The notes beneath the pieces were generated by a model, which was not told the DNA's origin, did not search any database, and saw only the letters and a program-made list of their open reading frames with translations. This document shows positions 1 to 5,800 of a DNA stretch of 6,338 nucleotides, piece after piece (the stretch's first letter is position 1; each line of letters begins with the position of its first letter). This DNA is from CAYZFD01 sp964477735. Its GTDB lineage: Bacteria; Bacteroidota; Bacteroidia; Flavobacteriales; Flavobacteriaceae. Location: assembly GCA_964477735.1 (NCBI GenBank), contig CAYZFD010000068.1, forward strand, positions 1-6,338, written 5' to 3'. Both the position numbers and the translations under genes were made by a program.

Positions 1-4
1 AATT

Positions 5-556
5 ATGACCGAAACTGACACAAAAAAGTGGTATGTTGTTCGAGCAGTAAGCGGCCAAGAGAACAAAATCAAAAATTATATTGAATCCGAAATTCAACGT
101 TTGGGATATGGTGACTATGTAGAACAAGTTTTAGTTCCTACAGAAAAAGTTATCCAAATTCGAAACGGAAAGAAAATGAACAAAGAACGCGTATATTTTC
201 CTGGATATATCATGGTTTTGGCCAATCTTTCAGGTGAAATTCCACACGTGATTCGTTCCATTACCAACGTCATTGGTTTTCTTGGTGAAACCAAAGGCGG
301 AGAACCTGTTCCATTGCGTCCATCCGAAGTAAACCGTATGCTTGGAAAAGTTGATGAGTTGGCTATTCAGTCCGAAAACGTAGCCATCCCATTCACGATG
401 GGCGAAACTGTTAAAGTTATTGATGGTCCCTTCAATGGTTTTAATGGAACCATTGAGAAAATTAATGAAGAAAAGAGAAAACTCGAGGTTATGGTCAAAA
501 TTTTTGGCCGAAAAACACCACTCGAGCTTTCTTATATGCAAGTAGAAAAAATTTAA
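5..556 (+). CDS. nusG: Transcription termination/antitermination factor NusG
   Basis: NusG binds the clamp of RNA polymerase through its N-terminal NGN domain, suppresses pausing, and contacts Rho or ribosomal protein S10 through its C-terminal KOW domain. The 183-residue product is of normal length. The NGN domain spans about residues 8-120, with KKWYVVRAVSGQEN near the start, FPGY at 65-68 and VIGFLG at 89-94. The KOW domain covers about 128-183, with GETVKVIDGPFNGFNG at 133-148 and the conserved KIFGRKTPLEL at 165-175. The ATG at 5 fits the usual short N-terminus before KKWYVV. Only 4 nt precede it, so a start further upstream cannot be excluded, and secE, usually the preceding gene, is not visible. 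The closest relatives I recall are flavobacterial NusG proteins. The gene lies 64 nt upstream of rplK in the same orientation, probably in one operon. Confidence 0.97.
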   Translation: MTETDTKKWYVVRAVSGQENKIKNYIESEIQRLGYGDYVEQVLVPTEKVIQIRNGKKMNKERVYFPGYIMVLANLSGEIPHVIRSITNVIGFLGETKGGEPVPLRPSEVNRMLGKVDELAIQSENVAIPFTMGETVKVIDGPFNGFNGTIEKINEEKRKLEVMVKIFGRKTPLELSYMQVEKI

Positions 557-571
557 GTGTTACATAAAACC

Positions 572-606
572 GATTTTCTTTTAAGCTTCCAACTAAAAAG
601 AGAATC
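572..606 (+). promoter_or_regulatory. AU-rich hairpin in the nusG-rplK gap
   Basis: Bases 572-582 (gattttctttt) pair with 596-606 (aaaagagaatc) as an 11-bp stem with one U·G wobble (576/602). After an A·A mismatch, two more pairs (584-594, 585-593) leave a 7-nt loop. The hairpin ends 14 nt before the rplK ATG. In E. coli the L1 protein represses the rplK-rplA message by binding an rRNA-like structure just ahead of rplK, so the position would suit an autoregulatory element. I do not recognise the specific L1-binding internal loop, and a stem this rich in A-U pairs could arise by chance in AT-rich spacer. It does not look like a terminator: no U-tract follows the stem. Confidence 0.4.
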
Positions 607-612
607 ACAAAC

Positions 613-621
613 ATGAATTAA
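613..621 (+). other. Two-codon mini-ORF (ATG AAT TAA) overlapping the rplK start
   Basis: The bases atgaattaatg contain an ATG at 613, one Asn codon, and a TAA at 619-621 whose last A is the first base of the rplK ATG. A ribosome initiating at 613 would stop exactly at the rplK start, in the TAATG arrangement that favours termination-reinitiation. The sequence facts are certain. Whether 613 is ever used as a start is unknown, and AT-rich spacer can produce this by chance. Confidence 0.3.
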
Positions 622-1058
622 TGGCAAAAGAAGTAGGAAAAGTAGTTAAGCTACAAGTTAGGGGAGGCGCCGCGAATCCATCGCCGCCGGTTGGACCCGC
701 TTTAGGTGCCGCTGGTGTTAACATCATGGAGTTTTGCAAGCAATTTAATGCAAGAACTCAAGACAAACCAGGCAAAGTATTGCCTGTAGTGATCACCGTT
801 TACAAAGACAAGTCTTTCGACTTTGTTGTAAAAACGCCACCTGCAGCCGTTCAATTAATGGAAGCCGCCAAAGTCAAAAAAGGATCAGGCGAACCAAATC
901 GCGCAAAAGTTGCCAGTGTCACTTGGGATCAAGTCAAGCAAATCGCTGAAGACAAAATGCAAGATTTAAATGCTTTTACCATAGAATCTGCCATGAAAAT
1001 GGTAGCCGGTACAGCACGTTCGATGGGTTTAACCGTAAAAGGGCAAGCTCCTTTCTAA
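621..1058 (+). CDS. rplK: 50S ribosomal protein L11 (uL11)
   Basis: L11 binds the GTPase-associated region of 23S rRNA at the base of the L7/L12 stalk. It helps translation factors work on the ribosome, is needed for RelA activation in species that have it, and is the binding site for thiostrepton-type antibiotics. The product has 145 residues, a few more than E. coli L11. The N-terminal domain holds NPSPPVGPALG (residues 19-29), whose prolines line the thiostrepton cleft, followed by GVNIMEFCKQFNA. The C-terminal rRNA-binding domain (about 72-140) ends with GTARSMGL at 130-137 and a short TVKGQAPF tail. The start at 621 gives the canonical MAKEVGKVVKLQV; the ATG at 613 is out of frame and reaches a stop after one codon. 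No Shine-Dalgarno sequence is present. rplA follows after 18 nt, the usual pairing. Confidence 0.98.
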   Translation: MAKEVGKVVKLQVRGGAANPSPPVGPALGAAGVNIMEFCKQFNARTQDKPGKVLPVVITVYKDKSFDFVVKTPPAAVQLMEAAKVKKGSGEPNRAKVASVTWDQVKQIAEDKMQDLNAFTIESAMKMVAGTARSMGLTVKGQAPF

Positions 1059-1076
1059 TCTCTAAATTGACTAATA

Positions 1077-1766
1077 ATGGCAAAACTTTCTAAGAAGCGC
1101 AAAGAAGCGCTTGCGAAAATCGACAAAAGCAGATTGTATTCAATTGGAGAGGCTTCGGCATTGGTGAAGGAAATTACTTCATCCAAATTCGACGCCTCAG
1201 TTGACATTGCTGTACGTTTAGGAGTAGATCCACGAAAAGCCAATCAAATGGTTCGTGGAGTTGTGACCCTTCCTCATGGAACTGGTAAGGACGTTCGCGT
1301 TCTTGCTTTGGTTACACCCGACAAAGAAGCCGAAGCCAAAGAAGCTGGAGCTGATCATGTGGGTCTTGACGACTATCTTGCAAAAATTAAAGATGGTTGG
1401 ACTGATGTGGATGTTATCGTTACCATGCCTAGTGTAATGGGTAAATTAGGTCCTCTGGGCCGTGTGTTAGGGCCACGAGGTCTGATGCCAAACCCCAAAA
1501 CAGGTACAGTAACAATGGACATTGCAAAAGCTGTGACAGACATTAAATCTGGAAAAATTGACTTTAAAGTGGACAAGACAGGGATTGTTCATGCCTCAGT
1601 TGGTAAAGTTTCTTTCGATGCCAATAAAATCGAAGGAAATGCCAATGAGCTTGTGCAAACCTTGATTAAAATGAAGCCCTCAACGGCTAAAGGCGTTTAC
1701 ATCAAAAGTATTTCCATGTCTAGCACTATGAGTCCTAGCATTCCAATTGACACAAAACAATCCTAA
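1077..1766 (+). CDS. rplA: 50S ribosomal protein L1 (uL1)
   Basis: L1 forms the mobile stalk next to the E site, binds 23S rRNA helices 76-78 and helps release deacylated tRNA. In E. coli it also represses its own rplK-rplA message. The product has 229 residues, a typical length. The two-domain fold is evident: domain I comes from the N- and C-terminal parts, with FDASVDIAVRLGVDPRKANQMVRG near residues 38-61, and the inserted domain II carries the family signature GPLGRVLGPRGLMPNP at about 125-140. The C-terminal KPSTAKGVYIKSISMSSTM matches the usual end of the protein, followed by a short polar tail. The ATG at 1077 gives MAKLSKKRKEAL, a standard beginning, and follows the rplK stop by 18 nt. 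There is no Shine-Dalgarno motif upstream (ctaata). The frame is intact and nothing in the sequence looks foreign. Confidence 0.98.
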   Translation: MAKLSKKRKEALAKIDKSRLYSIGEASALVKEITSSKFDASVDIAVRLGVDPRKANQMVRGVVTLPHGTGKDVRVLALVTPDKEAEAKEAGADHVGLDDYLAKIKDGWTDVDVIVTMPSVMGKLGPLGRVLGPRGLMPNPKTGTVTMDIAKAVTDIKSGKIDFKVDKTGIVHASVGKVSFDANKIEGNANELVQTLIKMKPSTAKGVYIKSISMSSTMSPSIPIDTKQS

Positions 1767-1786
1767 TCACTCGTTAACATTAGCAA

Positions 1787-2308
1787 ATGACTAGAGAACA
1801 AAAAACACAAGTGATTGAACAACTGAAGACTGCATTGGCAGAAAATGCCAATATTTATTTGACAGACACTTCTGGTTTGAACGCAGAAATGACTTCAAAC
1901 TTGCGTCGTGCCTGTTTCAAAGCCAACATTCGTCTTGCAGTTGTTAAAAACACCTTGCTTTCAAAAGCGATGGAAGCTTCCGAAAAAGACTTTGGCGAAT
2001 TGTCAAGCGTCTTAAAAGGGAACACCTCACTGATGTTTGCAGAGGTTGGAAATGCACCCGCCAAAGTCATCAAAGAATTCCGTAAAAAATCGGATCGTCC
2101 CGTATTAAAAGGCGCCTTCATTGAAGAAGCCATTTATTTGGGTGATGACATGGTAGAGGCCTTAGTGAACATTAAATCTAAGGAAGAATTGCTTGGTGAT
2201 ATCATCACCTTGCTACAGTCGCCTGCCAAAAATGTTGTTTCTGCCCTTCAATCGGGTGGTGGCAAATTGGCTGGTATCATTAAAACCCTTTCAGAAAAGG
2301 AAGGATAA
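1787..2308 (+). CDS. rplJ: 50S ribosomal protein L10 (uL10)
   Basis: L10 anchors the L7/L12 stalk: its N-terminal domain binds 23S rRNA beside L11, and its C-terminal helix carries two or three L7/L12 dimers. The product has 173 residues, a typical length. The N-terminal domain shows MTREQKTQVIEQLK, the conserved VVKNTLL at 52-58, KGNTSLMF at 77-84 and LKGAFIEEAIY at 107-117. The last ~25 residues, ending in LAGIIKTLSEKEG, form the expected amphipathic stalk helix. The ATG at 1787 is 20 nt after the rplA stop and has no Shine-Dalgarno sequence. In E. coli the L10-L12 complex represses translation by binding a long leader ahead of rplJ. A leader of that size cannot fit in this 20-nt gap, so any such control would have to overlap rplA coding sequence or be absent. 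Confidence 0.97.
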   Translation: MTREQKTQVIEQLKTALAENANIYLTDTSGLNAEMTSNLRRACFKANIRLAVVKNTLLSKAMEASEKDFGELSSVLKGNTSLMFAEVGNAPAKVIKEFRKKSDRPVLKGAFIEEAIYLGDDMVEALVNIKSKEELLGDIITLLQSPAKNVVSALQSGGGKLAGIIKTLSEKEG

Positions 2309-2346
2309 TTTATTAATTCAAGTATAATACAATAAAAACTATAGAA

Positions 2347-2727
2347 ATGGCAGATTTGAAAGATTTTGCAGAACAACTCGTTAACTTAACCGTAAAGGAA
2401 GTCAACGAACTAGCCACTATCCTAAAAGAGGAGTATGGAATTGAGCCCGCTGCTGCAGCGGTAGCCGTTGCAGGTCCCGCCGCTGGTGGTGATGCTGGTG
2501 CTGGTGCTGAAGAAAAATCAGAATTTGACGTGATCCTTAAGTCAGCAGGAGCCTCTAAATTGGCTGTTGTTAAACTTGTTAAAGAACTAACAGGTTTGGG
2601 CCTTAAAGAAGCAAAAGATTTGGTTGACAACGCACCTGGAGCCATCAAAGAAGGTGTTTCTAAAGATGAAGCTGAAGGATTAAAAGCCTCATTGGAAGAA
2701 GCTGGTGCCGAGGTTGAACTTAAGTAG
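2347..2727 (+). CDS. rplL: 50S ribosomal protein L7/L12 (bL12)
   Basis: L7/L12 is the multi-copy stalk protein that recruits EF-Tu, EF-G, IF2 and release factors and stimulates their GTPase activity. The product has 126 residues, the usual length. The N-terminal dimerisation and L10-binding domain covers about 1-32. A flexible Ala/Gly/Pro hinge covers about 34-55. The C-terminal factor-binding domain (about 57-126) has FDVILKSAGASKLAVVKLVK, then TGLGLKEAKDLVDNAPGAIKEG at about 82-103, and ends EAGAEVELK. The ATG at 2347 gives MADLKDFAEQLVNLTVKEV, a standard start, and follows rplJ by 38 nt of AT-rich sequence with no Shine-Dalgarno. The hinge is encoded partly by repeated GCT-GGT codons (2494-2508). 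A strong stem-loop lies 23 nt after the stop codon and may set rplL output apart from rpoB. Confidence 0.98.
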   Translation: MADLKDFAEQLVNLTVKEVNELATILKEEYGIEPAAAAVAVAGPAAGGDAGAGAEEKSEFDVILKSAGASKLAVVKLVKELTGLGLKEAKDLVDNAPGAIKEGVSKDEAEGLKASLEEAGAEVELK

Positions 2728-2750
2728 TTCACCCCACGCCTAACCGATTT

Positions 2751-2786
2751 GGTTTAGACTTTTGGAGTTGTCCAAAGGTCTAAACC
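2751..2786 (+). promoter_or_regulatory. Strong stem-loop between rplL and rpoB (candidate attenuator or RNase III site)
   Basis: Bases 2751-2766 (ggtttagacttttgga) pair with 2771-2786 (tccaaaggtctaaacc) over 16 continuous base pairs, with one U·G wobble (2760/2777) and a GTTG loop at 2767-2770. The stem lies in the 123-nt rplL-rpoB gap and ends 64 nt before the rpoB ATG. The bases after it (ctttcgtgttt) are T-rich but broken by C and G, so as an intrinsic terminator it would be weak or partial. E. coli has both a partial attenuator and an RNase III cleavage site in the same gap, which lowers rpoB expression relative to the abundant L7/L12. The structure is seen directly; the role is inferred from that parallel. 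Confidence 0.75.
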
Positions 2787-2791
2787 CTTTC

Positions 2792-2813
2792 GTGTTTATG
2801 AACACTTTTGTTC
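2792..2813 (+). other. Two short overlapping alternative hairpins before rpoB
   Basis: Bases 2792-2796 (gtgtt) pair with 2801-2805 (aacac) across a TATG loop. Bases 2800-2804 (gaaca) pair with 2809-2813 (tgttc) across a CTTT loop. Both use 2801-2804, so only one can form at a time. Each stem is only 5 bp and would be weak alone. They lie just after the strong 2751-2786 stem and could be part of a larger leader fold, or chance. Confidence 0.2.
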
Positions 2814-2850
2814 TAAAACCCACTTTTTGTAATTAAAAAATTGTTCGTTG

Positions 2851-5800
2851 ATGTCGAGTAAACAAGAAAGATTGAGTTTTGCTTCAGCAACTCACACACC
2901 CGAATATCCAGATTTTTTGGACATTCAAATTAAGTCCTTTCAAGATTTTTTCCAATTAGAAACAAAATCTGATGAACGCTCCAATGAAGGCCTATACAAC
3001 ACCTTCATGGAAAATTTCCCTATTACTGATACACGCAACCAGTTTGTGTTAGAATTCTTGGATTATTTTGTAGATCCTCCTAGATATTCTATTCAAGAAT
3101 GTATCGAAAGAGGTCTTACCTATAGTGTGCCCCTTAAAGCACGCCTAAAACTTTTTTGTACAGACCCAGAACACGAAGATTTTGAAACTATTGTCCAGGA
3201 TGTTTATCTTGGAGTAATTCCCTACATGACACCAAGTGGAACTTTTGTCATCAATGGTGCTGAAAGGATTATTGTTTCCCAACTTCATCGTTCACCTGGT
3301 GTGTTTTTCGGTCAATCTTTTCACGCCAACGGCACCAAACTCTATTCCGCACGTGTAATTCCTTTTAAAGGATCATGGATAGAATTTGCCACAGACATCA
3401 ACAGCGTCATGTATGCCTACATAGACCGTAAGAAAAAGTTGCCAGTTACCACCCTTTTCCGCGCCATTGGCTTTGAAAGGGATAAAGATATTTTAGAAAT
3501 TTTTGACCTTGCTGAAGAAGTAAAAGTCACCAAAACTGGTCTCAAAAAAGTTTTAGGACGCAAGCTAGCGGCTCGTGTGTTAAACACTTGGTTTGAAGAC
3601 TTTGTGGACGAAGACACAGGAGAGGTTGTTTCTATTGAACGAAATGAGATCATCCTCGATCGCGACACCATTTTGTCTAAAGAAAATATTGAAGAAATTA
3701 TAGAAGCTGATGTAAAAACCATCTTGCTTCACAAAGAAGAAGGGAATTCTGCTGACTATGCCATCATTCACAACACCCTTCAAAAAGATCCTACAAACTC
3801 TGAAAAGGAAGCTGTAGAACACATATATCGACAGTTGAGAAACGCCGAACCACCTGATGAAGAAACTGCTCGTGGTATTATCGACAAATTGTTTTTCTCA
3901 GACCAACGCTACAATTTGGGTGAAGTTGGACGATATAGAATGAACAAAAAGTTGGGCTTAGATATCGAAATGGACAAACAAGTGTTGACCAAAGAGGATA
4001 TCATTACCATCATAAAATATCTTATTGAGCTGATCAATTCCAAGGCTGAAATCGATGACATTGACCACCTTTCTAACCGTCGTGTTAGAACAGTTGGCGA
4101 GCAGCTTTCGTCTCAGTTCAGCGTTGGACTTTCAAGAATGGCACGCACCATTAGGGAGCGAATGAATGTTCGCGACAATGAAGTGTTTACGCCAATCGAT
4201 CTTATCAATGCTAAAACTTTGTCCTCGGTCATCAATACTTTCTTTGGGACCAACCAGCTGTCTCAGTTTATGGATCAAACCAATCCTTTGGCTGAAATCA
4301 CGCACAAGCGTCGTCTTTCAGCGCTAGGACCTGGAGGACTTTCTAGAGAACGCGCTGGCTTTGAAGTGCGCGACGTTCACTACACCCACTATGGTCGAAT
4401 GTGTCCAATCGAAACACCCGAAGGGCCAAACATCGGTTTGATTTCTTCTTTAAGTGTTTTTGCCAAAGTGAACAACCTCGGGTTTATTGAGACACCCTAT
4501 CGCAAAGTGGAGGGTGGTAAAGTGAATTTAAACGAAATCACCTATTTATCGGCCGAGGAGGAAGAAGACATGCTCATTGCGCAAGCCAACACTCCTAAAG
4601 ATGAATCGGGCAATTTGACTTCAGAGAAAGTAATTGCTCGTCTAGAAGCAGACTATCCTGTAGTTGACCCCTCACAAGTAAACTACACCGATGTAGCACC
4701 TAACCAAATCGCTTCAATTTCAGCATCGCTGATTCCTTTTCTTGAGCATGACGATGCCAACCGTGCATTGATGGGTTCAAACATGATGCGTCAGGCTGTT
4801 CCATTAATGAGACCCGAATCTCCTATTGTGGGTACTGGCTTGGAAAGACAGGTAGCCAGAGACTCTAGGGTACTCATAAATGCAGATGGTGATGGCGTGG
4901 TAGAGTATGTTGATGCAGATCGAATCACCATTAAATATGATCGAACAGAAAATGAAAGTTTGGTCAGCTTTGAGTCAGATTTAAAGACTTATGAGTTGGT
5001 TAAATTCCGAAAAACCAACCAAGGCTCATGTATCAACCTAAAGCCTATTGTTCAGAAAGGGGATCGTGTTTCGAAAGGTCAGGTGTTGTGTCAAGGATAT
5101 GCCACTGAAAAAGGTGAATTGGCACTCGGTAGAAACTTGAAAGTGGCATTCATGCCCTGGAAAGGATATAACTTCGAAGATGCCATTGTGATTTCAGAAA
5201 AAGTGGTAAGAGAAGATATTTTCACTTCCATTCATATCGACGAATATTCGTTAGAAGTTCGAGACACCAAACTTGGTAAAGAAGAATTAACCAATGACAT
5301 CCCCAACGTCAGCGAGGAAGCTACCAGTGACCTCGATGAAAACGGAATGATTCGAATTGGTACAGAAGTTAAGCCTGGCGATATTCTCATTGGGAAAATC
5401 ACTCCAAAAGGAGAGTCAGATCCTACTCCTGAAGAAAAATTACTCCGTGCCATTTTTGGTGACAAAGCAGGTGATGTAAAAGATGCTTCCTTAAAGGCTT
5501 CTCCTTCTTTAAGCGGAGTTGTTATTGACAAAAAACTGTTTACGCGTGTCATTAAAGACAAACGTAAACGCTCTCAAGACAAGGAAGAAATTTCAGATCT
5601 TGAATTGAAATATGAAACTAAATTCCAAGATTTGAAAACCGTTTTGGTTGACAAACTTTTCGTGATACTTAGCGGAAAAACTTGTCAGGGTGTGTACAAT
5701 GATCTTGGAGAGGAAGTGTTGCCAAAAGGCAAAAAATACACCCTCAAAATGCTCAACAGTGTTGACGACTATGCCCATTTAGTTGGTGGAAGTTGGACGG

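Noticed and set aside
545..556. Run of A then T at the nusG stop as a frameshift site
   Set aside because: It encodes the conserved NusG ending VEKI-stop; no useful alternative frame follows.
2323..2328. TATAAT ahead of rplL as a possible promoter -10
   Set aside because: There is no matching -35, and primary Bacteroidota promoters use TTTG at -33 and TAnnTTTG at -7. The gap is AT-rich, so a TATAAT is expected by chance.
2482..2508. GCT/GGT repeat in the rplL hinge as a slippage-prone microsatellite
   Set aside because: Only two and a half uninterrupted GCTGGT units are present (2494-2508), and Ala/Gly codon runs are normal in L7/L12 hinges.
2313..2732. 139-codon open frame on the - strand opposite rplL
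   Set aside because: It is the antisense shadow of the Ala/Gly/Glu-rich rplL sequence. The Ser/Ala-rich translation resembles no protein I know, and rplL itself is unmistakable.
2741..2850. A Bacteroidota-type promoter for rpoB
   Set aside because: I looked for TAnnTTTG with an upstream TTTG. The nearest candidates (tagacttttg at 2755-2764, taaaaaattg at 2834-2843) have the wrong spacing and no suitable -33 element.
3417..3822. Two overlapping - strand open frames inside rpoB
   Set aside because: They oppose a highly conserved RpoB region; the translations are low-complexity and match nothing I recognise.
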